NCBI GenBank assembly: GCA_021234155.1
Contig: JAJEKV010000018.1
Coordinates: 15,990,180 to 16,054,179 of the forward strand
DNA: 64,000 bases
Reading direction: 5' to 3'
DNA from: Isoetes taiwanensis
Taxonomy: Eukaryota > Streptophyta > Lycopodiopsida > Isoetales > Isoetaceae
A model generated the notes under the pieces. That model worked only from the letters and a program-made list of their open reading frames with translations, had not been told where the DNA came from and did not search any database. Position numbers and translations under genes: made by a program. Numbering within the stretch: position 1 is the first letter of the stretch; the number at the start of each line of letters is the position of its first letter. Shown one piece after another: positions 36,014 through 46,660 of this stretch.

Positions 36014-36945
36014 TGGCCGGATTTGAGCAGGCATTGATAAGAATTCCTCACCAGACATGCCAAGCATCCAACCAACACCTCCGCTTGTTCACTATCCCTA
36101 CCGTCCTATTACATGTCCACATTATCCTTATGCTGTGCGTTCAGCCTTTCCAGAAGTGTCCGAAATGTCTGCTCCTCCTCCTACTGGCATCTTCACTGTC
36201 CACCTGTGTTTCAGAATGATGCAACGGGTGAAAAAAGGAAGCGTGGTCGTAAACCAAAGACTACTAAAATGCTAGCAAAACATATTGTGAAGGGCAGAGG
36301 CACCAACTGGAAGGATCATTGGGTAGTTACACTTATTCATCTTCGTGGACAGATGCATGAAGAGTTTCTGACAAAAGCTGGTAGACAGGGTGTTGATATT
36401 TGGCATAAATTGTACGTGCAATTGGTATCTAAGTGTCCTGATTTGGACAAGGATACTGAGGCTTGCAGGAAGACGTGGCAAGCAGTTTATAAGGAGTACA
36501 AGGCGGATAAAAATCAGAATAACGCGTCTGGTTCTGAGAGGAGTGAAACATGCAGGTGAAATGATCTTATAGATCAATACATGAATCACCGGTGTGTGCT
36601 ATGCTCATGAAAGTGCAAGAGATGCTAATACTCCCATGGTAGAAGATCTAGATGAGATTGAAGAACTTGATGTGCTCAGTGTAGAAAAAAGAAAAGCACC
36701 GTAGGAGACACCAAAGGAACATAAAGAGAAACCCACTGTGGTAGCCCAGAAACCCAAGAAAATAAAAAATGCTGCAGCAGAGGTAGCAAAAGCTGTGAGT
36801 ACTATGACAGAATTCAACAAGAAGACTCATGAAGAGAGTTTAGAACTAGAGTAAAAAAAGTGCAGCTACGAGGAGGAAAAAATCACGATGTTGAAGGAAT
36901 TATATCGTAGCCTTACAGAACTCTTTGAAAAGCTATTGAAGGATT
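36014..36945 (+). pseudogene. Trihelix (Myb/SANT-like) DNA-binding protein relic
   Basis: The order is a proline-rich N terminus (TPPLVHYPYRP, near 36068), a basic AT-hook-like KRKRGRKPKT (36240), a trihelix/Myb-type domain (about 36295-36530: NWKDHWVVTLIHLRGQMHEE, later DKDTEACRKTWQAVYKEYK with the spaced tryptophans), then an acidic segment and a Glu/Lys-rich helix. Plant trihelix factors and the Myb-like helper protein of PIF/Harbinger transposons share this fold, and I cannot separate the two here. Frame changes near 36205 and 36550, plus stops near 36702 and 36853, disable it. Confidence 0.6.
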
Positions 36946-37230
36946 AGTCCTCTCTTTGTCTAATGAATTTCTATGGGTGACATATGTGTCCAAGTTGAAA
37001 TGACTCATTCCATGTTTATTTCTTTCGTATTTTGAAGCAGACATGTATTTCTGAGATTGAAAGCCAATTCAGTGTTATACTTGTTTTTATGTTGTATTTC
37101 ACGCACTGCTGCCGCCACGTAAGTATTTGAAATAGTTGTTTCTGGTTGTCATAAACCTGGTACATGTCTTCTCATAATGTTGCTTCTATTAAAGAACTAT
37201 GGCTGAGGAATAACATATCTATTACAAGCC

Positions 37231-37605
37231 TCATGTTGCATAGGTATTAGAAAGCAGCAGATAAGGAGAAGGATATAAATGATAAAAATGTAGAACCTTC
37301 TTCATTGTGCATTCTGCTAATTCTAAGTTGCCATATATTCTATATGCACCTAGAAGAGACCTCCACATGGCAATATTAACTTCAAATGGTATTGCAAGGA
37401 TAAGATCTGCGGCCTCTTCCAGCATTACAGTAGCTTCTCCACTAAAGGTAATACAATCCTCAAATTTTATTGATAACCATCTTACATGGCTCTCTAAATG
37501 GCTGGAAATCCCTACCCCAATAAATCAATATGGATGTACGTTGTCTATGTACCCCAATATGGATGAATTATTTATGAGCATTGTCTATGCTTCAAGCATT
37601 TAAGA
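37231..37605 (-). pseudogene. Pentatricopeptide-repeat (PPR) protein C-terminal fragment
   Basis: The minus-strand frame from 37425 reads MLEEAADLILAIPFE, then MWRSLLGAYRIYGNLELAE and YLLLSNTYA. This matches the E motif that follows the last PPR in PLS-class proteins, which act in organellar RNA editing. Upstream repeats (37605-37430) are only faintly visible, and no E+ or DYW domain follows. An orphan fragment. Confidence 0.72.
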
Positions 37606-37950
37606 ACTTCCTTGATTGGTTCTCTTTCTATAGATATGTAACCAGCCCTGCAAGATAAAAGCCTGCTAACCAAGACTCCTCGTGCACATAACCATTTACT
37701 GTTTTGGTATAATAAATAAGCACATAACCATTTTTGGAGGACAGTCAAAAGGGTTCACAAATGCCAGTCATAAATAGAATGGATAAAGGCTCTCAAAGTA
37801 TGAAGATCAATCATGCATGCATAATGCTGTTGTTTTTGGATAATGCCCTTACACTGAATTATCAAGCTTAGCAAGAAGAAACCATATTCTAAGAGGCACG
37901 CATGATTACATGCTGTCAGAAGAAATATAAAGGTATATGCATCCGGTTGG
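37606..37950. other. Short non-coding interval
   Basis: Nothing is recognised. GCACATAACCATTT occurs twice near 37683 and 37720. It ends at the sharp start of Copia-B homology. Confidence 0.5.
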
Positions 37951-37951
37951 G

Positions 37952-40900
37952 CATGCTACACATGTGGAGGGAGAGGGCATGCTGCATCCAAATGTCCTAC
38001 ACCAAAGGATTATGGCAAAGGGAGAGGCAGAGGAAATGCAACTAGAGGAGGAAGGGAAAGCTCCAGCAGAGCTCGTGGCAGAAAATCAGCTGGGGCATAT
38101 GTAACTAGAGAATGAGAAGAGAAGGAAAAATCTGACAATGAAGATGAAGATGAGGTAAGTCATGCTTTTACAGTATTAGGCAAAGATTTGAACACTAATA
38201 AATGTGATCATCTCGTAGTTGATAGTGGAGCTGAAAGATCAGTAGTGCAATCTACTGACATTCTCAAGAATCTATCTTCATCTCACTCAAAAGTATAAGT
38301 AGGGAATGGAGACTTTCAAGATATAAAAAGAAGGGGTCTGCTACAACTTATAGATTTGTCTAAAAATGTTGTAGACATTGAAAATGTTCTTTGTGTGCCA
38401 ACAATAATTAAAAATCTCATTTCTGTCAGCCAATTAGTGGATTTAAGCTATAGAGTCAACTTTGACTCAAAAGAATGTAATAGCTTCTTAGGAAATGAAT
38501 TGAAGTTTTATGCAAGAAGGGTTGGTAATCTTTTTCAAATGGAAAACCTGATATGCAATAGTATTAATAGCTTGAACATTTCAGATTTTGAGTTGTGGCA
38601 TAACAGACTCGCACATACTCACTGCAATAACTTGAAGTCTTTAATTAAAAAGGGATGCATAAAATGCAAAGACATCAAAGCAGAAAGGTTTCTATGTGAA
38701 GGTTGTATTCTTGGAAAATCAAACAGGCTGCCATTCAAGCAATCCAAAACTAGGGCAAAGGAAGTCTTGGAATTAGTGCACACTGATCTATGTGGCCCTC
38801 TAAATATTACACGAAGAACAAACAAAAGGTATTTTATTACCTTTATAGATGATTTCAACAGAAAATGCAAGGATATGTAACTGAGATGGAAAGGGAAACA
38901 TGCAGGAAACTAAAGTGTATAAGGTCTGATAGAGGTGGAGAATATCTATCATCAAAATTTAAGTTGTATTGTATTGCTAATGAAATTAGAGAGCAAAATG
39001 GAGTTGCAGAAAGGAGGAACAAAACAATTATGGATGCTGTAAGATCCATGATAAAAGGAAGTGGATTACCAAACTACTTATGGGAAGAAGCCTTGAAGAC
39101 AGCTATATTTATACAAAACAGACTCCCAACTTCAAGTATCAAAGGTAAAGTCCCTAAACTTGTATAGTCTCAAAACAAAGGAAGCATTAACTATGATATG
39201 TTTAAAACTTATGGATGCCTAGTGTATGCTCATATCCCAGATGAATTAAGGAAAAAGCTAGATAATAAAGCATAGATTGGATTCCTTGTTGGATATGACA
39301 AGGAAACAAAAGGATACAGAATCTTTGTACTAGAAAGCAAGAAGATAATCATTAGTACAGATGTGTTAGTTGATGGAGCCGTGGTGTATAAAGATAAAAT
39401 GGCCAAAAGTAAAACTGTGAAAGATAAAGTTGAGTTGCCGCAGAAAGAGATATCAAAGATTGATTTGAACTCTACAGATGATGATGAAACAGAGGAATTA
39501 AACATAGACAATGAAAATAGGTCTACTGATGATAATTATGATGAAGACAGGACAGAAGAGAGCTCAGAGCCACCACCAGTACCACAAAAGAGGAGAACAC
39601 AGGTACAAAGGTTACTTGATGAGGCTGCAATAAACAACGAAGAATATGGGAGAAATTCAATGGGTAAAAGGAAAAGAATTGAAAGGCTAGATATTGAGCA
39701 TGAACAAATAATGGCTATACTTGAAGATACAGCCACACAAAAAATAGTGGAAGAAGCTATGGAGTGTGCAGAAAAAGAAAAATGGATTGAGGCAATGAAT
39801 GAAGAATTAGAGTCATTTAGACAAACACGCACATATGATTTGGTTGAATGGCCTGTTGAGCGAAATGTAATAGGCAGCAAATGGATTTATAAAATAAAGT
39901 CAAATGCAGATGGTAGAAGAAGGTATAAAGCATGGTTAGTAGCATAAGGCTATACACAGAAAAGGGGAGGGATTATAAAGAGACATACTCTCCAATTGTA
40001 AAGCTCACTGGCATAAGAATACTATTGGCTATGGCAAATGCAATGAATCTAGAGTTACATCACATGGATGTAAAAACTGCATTTTTAAATGCAAGACTAC
40101 AAGGAAATGTATTCATGAAGCAAGCTCCTGATTTTGTTCAAGGAAGTAACAAGGTATGGAAACTAAATAGAGCAGTATATGGATTAAAACAATCACCACG
40201 AGAATGGTTCTCTCTGCATGGATAACTTTCTTAGGGAGCATGGTTTTGAGAAACTCAAGAATGATGGAAATCTTTATAGGTATAAGATGGGAAATGATTT
40301 CTGCATAATATCACTTTATGTGGATGATTGTGTGATGGCTGCTAGCAACGTGGAAATTTTGAATCAGTGCAAAGAGATCCTACAAGCAAAGTTTCAAATG
40401 TCAGACCTTGGGAAACACAAATATTTTTTGGAAATTGAGGTAATAAGAGACAGGAAACAAAAGACTTCAAAATTGCATCAGGAAAAACATATTGAGAATA
40501 TGCTGAAAAGGTTCAACCTAAATGAAGCACATGCAGTGAAAACTCCTATATCCCTGGACATAGGCTGATAGCTGAGACACAATTGACAGAAAAAGATATT
40601 AGAGATATGGAAAAGGTTCCATACAGAGCTCTTGTAGGCTGTTTGCTCTATCTAGCAAACAATACACGACCAGACATTACTTATATTGTAAATGTTCTAA
40701 GCAGAAGATGTCATAATCCTACTAAGGAACACTGGTTGCTGGAAAACGTGTATTGAAATAGTTGAAGGGCGCTATGACCCATAGGATTACATTCAACATA
40801 AATGATCTGAACACATATGCTTACAGTGATGCAGACTGGGGAGAAGATCTAGCATCAAGAAAGTCAACACCAGGGTATGTCATTTTTTTAGCAGGAGGTG

Positions 40901-41274
40901 CAATAACCTGGAGGAGTAAAAAACAAAGTGCAATTGCCATGTCATCTGCTGAAGCTGAACATACTGCATCATCTCTAATAGCCAAGGAAATAACATGGTT
41001 AAGAATGTTGTTGGAAGAACTAAATTGCAAGCAAACAGGGCCAACAAAAATTCTGACAGACAACCAAAGCTGCATAGCAATAGTAAGAAATCCTGTTGAT
41101 CATGAGAGGACTAAACACATTGAATTGAATATTCATTTTATCAGAGATTTGGCTGAAAAGAATTATGTTCAGATGAGCTATGTACATACTGCAAAGCAGG
41201 TAGCTGACAAATCTACAAAGGCCTTACCAGAATCAAAGTTTACACAGTTCAAGAGTGATATGAATGTCACTTAA
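37952..41274 (+). pseudogene. Copia-B pol (protease, integrase, RT, RNase H), disabled
   Basis: Protease/pre-integrase lies at 38160-38700 (DHLVVDSG; VLCVPTIIKNLISV; LWHNRLAHTH), the integrase core at 38700-39170 (ELVHTDLCGPLN, SDRGGEYLS, NGVAERRN), an acidic linker at 39370-39700, RT at 39790-40560 (HHMDVKTAFLNA, SLYVDDCVMAAS) and RNase H at 40800-41270 (YSDADWGEDLASRKSTPGYV, SSAEAEH, LTDNQSCIA, a late HTAKQVADKSTK). Stops or frameshifts occur near 38297, 39165, 39275, 39945, 40225 and 40565. Confidence 0.88.
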
Positions 41275-41319
41275 CATGTTATGCAAGTTTAAGTGCAGAA
41301 TAATTTGCTGAAGGAGGAA

Positions 41320-41941
41320 TGTTGAAGTTTATAGTCATGATCAGCAAATTAATTATGGGGTCTGAATGATCTCTCTATAACTTGTAAATAATGTACATTG
41401 TGAGAACCCAAATACAATTTCTATTCGGGTTCATTTATTTAAAGTTCATATGGTCTTATGAAACAATTGAACTATATTATTAAAATAAATATTGAGAACA
41501 TGAAAATGGAGCGAAAGAAAATATTCAAATAAGATAAGATAAGATAAGTATTTTAACGTCAAATAAGATAAGGAAGGAGGTTAGGCTGCCGGATCTGATG
41601 CTTGCACCGTCGAATGCATGTGAATATAGGTGAGGCATGGCCGATTGTATAATCAGTTGGCCAATATATAAGATCAAGGAGGAATTGCAGATGGTTTCTG
41701 ATGTTGTTAGGTTGATTATGTAAACGGGTCAACCAAGCTACAGTGTTTGGGTCAATACCTGATCTACAGTGATATTGCTACAGTGTTCTCAATGGTTATA
41801 ATTATTATGAAATTAAATAGTTAAATGGTTGCATGTCTTAACTTTGCATTTTGCAATATCATTGCTAGAGAAGAATCAAGTAGAAGGCTAGACAACTAGG
41901 GAATATTGTGATTCTCTGACAACTAATATTGCTTTTCAACA
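41320..41941 (+). repeat. Copia-B LTR, 622 bp, with both 3' and 5' LTR context
   Basis: It begins TGTTGAAG and ends TTTTCAACA, short inverted termini. A polypurine tract precedes it as for a 3' LTR, and a primer-binding site with a Gag start follows as for a 5' LTR. It contains a 34-bp LINE-tail insertion near 41534-41567. Confidence 0.88.
41525..41572 (-). mobile_element. Minimal LINE-tail insertion in the LTR
   Basis: TCAAATAAGATAAG flanks on both sides (41525-41538 and 41559-41572) a tiny block that reads CGTTAAAATACTTATCTTAT on the minus strand. Copia-A has a single TCAAATAAGG at the matching spot. The block matches the end of the LINE 3' region (CGTAAAAATTTATCTTATC), so it looks like a reverse-transcription event that stopped after the tail and a few bases. 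Confidence 0.6.
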
Positions 41942-41943
41942 TT

Positions 41944-41955
41944 TGGTATCAGAGC
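41944..41955 (+). promoter_or_regulatory. Primer-binding site, initiator tRNA-Met
   Basis: TGGTATCAGAGC, two bases after the LTR end. It is the standard plant Copia primer site complementary to the 3' end of initiator tRNA-Met. Confidence 0.9.
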
Positions 41956-41969
41956 AGTCTTTTCTGGCA

Positions 41970-42120
41970 ATGTCTAGCAGGTTTGAAGCTACTCTTCTCT
42001 CAACAGTGGAAGTATATAAAGGGGGTCCAGGTTTTCAAGTTGAAAAAGATGCAATCAAACATATTCTGGAGGTAGAAGACCTGTGAGATCTTGTTGATCC
42101 AGCCTACCGATCTAAGCCTT
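41970..42120 (+). pseudogene. Copia gag 5' fragment after the LTR
   Basis: The ATG at 41970 opens MSSRFEATLL, then YKGGPGFQ and KHILEVEDL, closed by TGA where the family has Trp. It is homologous to the Gag start of Copia-C (MSSRFGAALLNG). Coding similarity stops near 42120, so the downstream element is almost wholly lost. Confidence 0.8.
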
Positions 42121-42854
42121 GGATCTAGGTAAGAGCATACCTGGCTTTTTTCGCTTCACGCAACCAGTTGTTTTTGTCAACCAATTAATAAAGCCAAAGG
42201 GCCTGTGGGCACGGTGCTCCTTGTTCAGATTGCTCCTTGTTCGATTTTGGGATCAGATTGCTCCTTGTTCTCTGAACCCATCAAAACTGAGAGCAGTCAC
42301 TGCACATCGCTCAGAACAAAGCTGTTGCAGGCTCAATTAATTCTGCAGTACGTCTTGGTCGGGAGCATTTCAATAGTTAAAATTATGCTTTGCAATTTAA
42401 TTCTCATGAACATAAATCATGTGCTGCAATTTAATTCTCATGAACATGGGTTGTGCAGTGGCATACTTAGATTTTGCCTTCTCTCTCTCTCTCTCTCTAC
42501 TCAGAACGACTATTGCTCTTCGCTTCTAATCCTATGCGTTTGCTGCATGATGCTGGCAGAGTGCTTGAATGGAGTGGCCCAGAGGATGGGGGCCATGCTA
42601 TTTTCAGCTCCAACACAGAAGTTTCACGATGCTGGTTGCCAGAAGATAAAATGCGGCTCCATATGTAAACATTTTGGAAATTTTTTTTTTTTTTTTTTAA
42701 AGCCCAAAATTCTGGCAGTAATCTTATATGTAAGAAGATACACAGGATATGACAGCTAATATTAAATTGGCTTAATATGAATGAAAACCTTCCAAAAGAT
42801 AAATACTATTCCTTCCTAAGAAATTTTTTAAAAGATATCATCAAATCTCATCGA
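42121..42854. other. Non-coding stretch
   Basis: GATTGCTCCTTGTTC is repeated three times (42220-42275), and AATTTAATTCTCATGAACAT twice (42395-42445). There is a CT microsatellite at 42478-42499 and a T run near 42680. Nothing coding is recognised. Confidence 0.5.
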
Positions 42855-43065
42855 TGTATTTTTCGTCATTTGGTAAGACCTTAAACCACCATACCCAAAG
42901 TCACGAGTTCAACACCTCGTTCTCAAAGTGGCCATGTAGCCATATAGCGTTGTAAAGTTGGTGGAGAAATGACCCACTTTAGTCATCTATATCAGGACAT
43001 TTGGGTGAAAGTGTCCCATAAGCTACGGCTTTCTATGGACGTTAAAATTCCATAATATCATATCA
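42855..43065 (+). mobile_element. Probable tRNA-derived SINE
   Basis: A tRNA-like head has an A-box-like CGTCATTTGGTAAGACC (about 42864) and a B-box-like GAGTTCAACACC (42905-42916), about 40 bp apart, as in plant SINEs. A unique body follows, then a 3' end TCTATGGACGTTAAAATTCC with an ATATCATATCATC tail. That 3' end resembles the LINE 3' ends at 4.6, 23.5 and 41.5 kb, as expected if the SINE uses the LINE reverse transcriptase. A clean target duplication was not defined. Confidence 0.6.
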
Positions 43066-43260
43066 TCATTTATCCTCATTTCACCTTACAGGTTTCTTCC
43101 ATGAATCAAGACCCATAAGCTACGGCTTTCTATGGACGTTAAAATTCCATAACATCATATCATCATTTATCCTCACTACGGCTTTCTATGGACGTTAAAA
43201 TTCCATAACATCATATCATCATTTATCCTCATTTCACCTTACAGGTTTCTTCCATGAATC
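43017..43260 (+). repeat. Triplicated SINE tail
   Basis: GCTACGGCTTTCTATGGACG with the rest of the tail (to ATTTATCCTCA) occurs at about 43022, 43127 and 43178. The first and third are also followed by TTTCACCTTACAGGTTTCTT, so a larger unit was duplicated and the middle one shortened. Confidence 0.85.
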
Positions 43261-43673
43261 AAGATGGTATTAGCTTGTGCATGTTGCTTCAAGTTAGAGT
43301 AGAAGCAAATCTTGGCATAAGAATGCTTACGCTTCAAGTTGTTTAGTAAAGGTGGGTCGCAAGTACAGGTATCAAGTTGCTGTGAAAAAGACTTCAAGCA
43401 AGTGCTAGCACAAACAAGGTGTTGTGCACAGAGGGTTGCCCTCCAATTTCCTGAGGATAAAGTAGCTTAAATCAAACCGTGTGGAATCAAAATTTCTAAT
43501 TCAACCCCCCACAAACAAAAGAAAACAAAATAATAGAAAACGATTTCGCCTGTTCAGACCATTAATAAGGCTCGACACACGAAACGACCAATTAAGAAAC
43601 ATGAAAACACACTCACATGAAAACACACTCCCATGGTGGTTGTGATACATGAATGCCAAAGCACTATTCATGA
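43261..43673. other. Non-coding stretch
   Basis: No gene recognised. ATGAAAACACACTC occurs twice in tandem near 43601-43632 and again near 48843. Confidence 0.5.
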
Positions 43674-43974
43674 ACGATTAAAATGTTCAAGCCTAATAGT
43701 ATGAAGTTATTAGTAGTTTCCTTTTCCTTCCTCAGTTGTATGAATTAACCTCTATAATTTGTGAAATAAAACAAGAACTTCTGGACTAAGAAAACGAAAT
43801 CCTATATCCATACATCCCATGTACAATTTTCATTACTAATATAACGATTAAAATGTCCAAACCTAATAGTATGAAGTTATTAGTTGTTTCCCTTTCCTTC
43901 CTCAGTTGTATGAATTAACCTCCATAATTTGTGAAATAAAACAAGAACTTCTGGACTAAGAAAACCTATATTCA
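43674..43974. repeat. Direct duplication (period 170 bp), second copy hit by Copia-C
   Basis: ACGATTAAAATGT and the following about 150 bp start at 43674 and again at 43844. The second copy is broken at CCTATATTCA (43974) and resumes at 48749 with TACATCCCATGTAC, as in the first copy (43811). This gives the pre-insertion site directly. Confidence 0.9.
43970..43974. repeat. Target-site duplication of Copia-C, left
   Basis: ATTCA, repeated at 48744-48748. Confidence 0.9.
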
Positions 43975-44654
43975 TGAAAGGGATAAGTTCATATTATAAT
44001 AGTATGATGCAGATTCTTGGCCAGAGTTGGTTTCTGGTCAACACAAAGTTATACATGAAGAAGACTATAGGGATGTTCAGAATCACATGGTGAATCTTAA
44101 GCAGGTTGCATATTCATGAGTAAGGGCTTAAAACCTAAGTATGGTTCTGGAACGAAGATTAACCTATAGAGATAACCAATATTTCTATAGTTATCTTATG
44201 ATGGAGGTTTGAAGGTTCAATGGTTCATAAACCTAAGGTTTAATGGTTCGATAAGCAGTTAAATATAAACCTTAGGTTTCAATGGTTCAAAAGACAGTTA
44301 TATCTCGGTCAAATAAGCTGGAGCCAAGTTTACATTTCAAACTTAGCACTGAGCGAAACCGACGTATTTGATCGGTGCCGATTCCATGAGAATTGGTGCC
44401 GGATTATAAATAAGCAAAGAAGTATCAGATCAATATGTGAGCAGTTCATTTTGAGCAAAAGGATTCATGTTTAATATGAATGCTAGAGCTCTCGGATGTG
44501 AATAATTTCATTTGCTTATAAGTTCATTATCTACTCTGCATTAGATGGTTCATGGTTTTAAATTGATATATTGCAAAGCATAGATATTATCTAGTGAACT
44601 TAGAAGATTGGTTTATGAAATTGACTAGACATTTATTTTAACTAGATCCTATCA
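43975..44654 (+). repeat. 5' LTR of Copia-C
   Basis: Starts TGAAAGGGATAAG and ends CCTATCA. It contains TATAAATAAG near 44405, a plausible promoter TATA region. Confidence 0.95.
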
Positions 44655-44655
44655 G

Positions 44656-44667
44656 TGGTATCAGAGC
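44656..44667 (+). promoter_or_regulatory. Primer-binding site of Copia-C
   Basis: TGGTATCAGAGC, one base after the 5' LTR. Confidence 0.92.
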
Positions 44668-44680
44668 TAGGTTGTTTGAA

Positions 44681-45453
44681 ATGTCTAGTAGATTTGGAGC
44701 TGCACTTCTCAATGGAATTAAGGGCCTGGATTTCAAATCTGGAAAGAACAAATGAAAAATGTTCTTGAAAATGAAAATCTATGGGAATTACTGGATGAAG
44801 CTAGTTCTAGTAATACTAATGGTACAGTGAGCTTGGTTGTAGGAAGAAGGGAGAGTAGCTCTTCTGATGAGGCATCTGCAGCAGAAGGTTTGGGTGCAAC
44901 TGCAACAAGCAGTATTGGTGGTGGTTTTGTTGGTATTGACAAAGCAAAACTGAAGGAAGCCTATGCAATCTTAACCAGCAAGGTAGGGGCATCCATTTTA
45001 CTGAAAGTTAGGGGCAAAACTCCTGGAGAAATTTGGAAATACCTTCTCAAGCATTATGAAGAAAAAAGTTCATCCCAAGTTGACATTTTGGATAAAGAAT
45101 TAAGGAAGCTTAGACGTAGAGAAGAGGATGACTTGACTAACTTCTTCTCAAAGTTTGATAATATAGTGGCAGATCTAGAAGGTGCAGGTGTGATAATGAC
45201 AGATCAATAAAAACTCTTACATGTGGCCAGGACAGTTGGAGAGAACAAGCAGTTAGCCACATTAATCAGAAATGTAGCCAGGAGTGGGGAAAATGCTGAA
45301 GAGATGATAAGGACTGAGTTTGAACAAAACAAAATCCTAACAGACGATTTTGATGAAAATGTTGAAGTTCTTTATGCAGGTCGATCTAAGTATAAAGGAA
45401 GCAGCTCAAAACAAGCAAATCAAATAAGAGAGCTAAAAGAATTCTGGAAATGA
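44681..45453 (+). pseudogene. Copia-C gag (frameshifted, C-terminally deleted)
   Basis: The ATG at 44681 opens MSSRFGAALLNG. A one-base change near 44740 shifts frame before MKNVLENENLWELLDEA. A conserved Gag core follows (IWKYLLKHYEEKSSSQ, FFSKFDNIVADLEGAG), a stop at 45208, then ARTVGENKQLATLIRNVARS. After AGRSKYKGSSS the sequence jumps into the integrase region, so the RNA-binding knuckles are gone. Confidence 0.88.
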
Positions 45454-46660
45454 TGCATACAGACTTATGTGGACCTCTTAATGTAAGAGGTATTACAGGT
45501 AAAAAATATTTTATTACTTTCATAGATGATTTCAGTAGAAAGGCCAAAGTTAAGTGCTTGAGAACAAAAGATGAAGCCTTTGAGGCATTCAAAAATTTTG
45601 TTGCAGAAGTAGAGCTTGAAACAGGAAACAAAGTGAAATGTGTAAGATCAGATAGGGGAGGGGAATACTTGTCAACAAGATTTAAAGATTTTTGCAAGAC
45701 AAAGGGAATAAAAAGGCAATTAACATGCTCTCATTCTCCAAACAAAATGGTGTGGCAGAGAGGAAAAATAGGACAATATTAAATGCAATGAGAGCAATGA
45801 TTAAACATACAGGGTTGCCAAACTTCTTATGGGAAGAAGCAGTAAGAACTGCAGTCGAAGTGCAAAATATGCTTCCATCAGCAAGTATTAATGGATCTCT
45901 ATCTGAGATGCTTTGGTCTGGTAATAAGCCAAATTATGACAAGCTAAAAAGCTATGGATGTCTAGGTTTTGTGCATATTCCTAAAGAGCAAAGGAAAAAA
46001 CTTGATGATAGAGCTTTAATTACTTATCTTGTTGGATATGATGAGCACTCTAAAGCCTATCGGCTGTTTGATCCTGCAAGAAGAAAAGTAGTAGTTAGCA
46101 GGGATGTTGTCTTTGACGAAAGCCAGCATTATAAAGACATTAAATCACCTGATGTGACAGTCAAGCAAAGAGAATCATCTCAAGATACACAATCATTAGA
46201 TAAACTGACAAGTATTTATGATGATGATGTTGAAACTAATACACCAATTTTGCAGGAGAGTGCTGATGTGCAGATAGAACAACCACAAGAAGAAGGAGAA
46301 ATTATTGCACAAGAAGAGCAAGCAACAAAGGCCAAAGTCCAGGTTGGGAGAAGAACTAATGTTCATATATTACAAGACGAGGCAAAAGAGGTTAGTACTG
46401 ATTTATTTGGTAGAGATCCCTCTGGTAAAAGTAGAAGATTGAAACATAATGCAGAAGAGATAAATATCATTGAGATTTTAGCAATGATAGATTCTGAAGC
46501 TCCTAAATCATTCAAAGAAGCAATGGAGAGTCCAGATGCAAATAATTGGGTTAAGGCAATGGAAGAAGAACTTAATGCCTTCAGGAGAACTGAAACCTTT
46601 GAATTGGTAGATCTACCTAATGTAGAAGTGTTGTAGGATGCAAATGGATATATAAAATTA
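45400..46660 (+). pseudogene. Copia-C integrase core and linker
   Basis: It starts just before MMHTDLCGPLNVRG and carries the catalytic motifs FIDDFSRK, SDRGGEYLS and NGVAERKNRT, so D, D and E are present. A frameshift near 45690-45720 splits the core. The GLNFxWxEA-like FLWEEAVRTA and the GYDEHSKAYRLFDPARRKVV region follow, then a Gln/Glu-rich linker. The N-terminal HHCC zinc domain is deleted. Confidence 0.88.

Larger units (their letters stand above)
37950..41941 (+). mobile_element. Copia-B: 5'-truncated Ty1/Copia element, plus strand
   Basis: The element starts inside the second Gag zinc knuckle (CYTCGGRGHAASKC, intact here) and runs through protease (DHLVVDSG), integrase, RT (YVDD present), RNase H and polypurine tract GAAGGAGGAA into an LTR at 41320. 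It is a close copy of Copia-A in the opposite orientation and shares its stop codons and frameshifts. About 60 bp of integrase core (the YCLERKSQALSAFK segment) are deleted near 38868. Confidence 0.92.

Noticed and set aside
42855-42930. A functional tRNA gene
   Set aside because: Only degenerate A- and B-box-like words are present and no cloverleaf can be folded by eye; the LINE-like 3' end makes a SINE the better reading.
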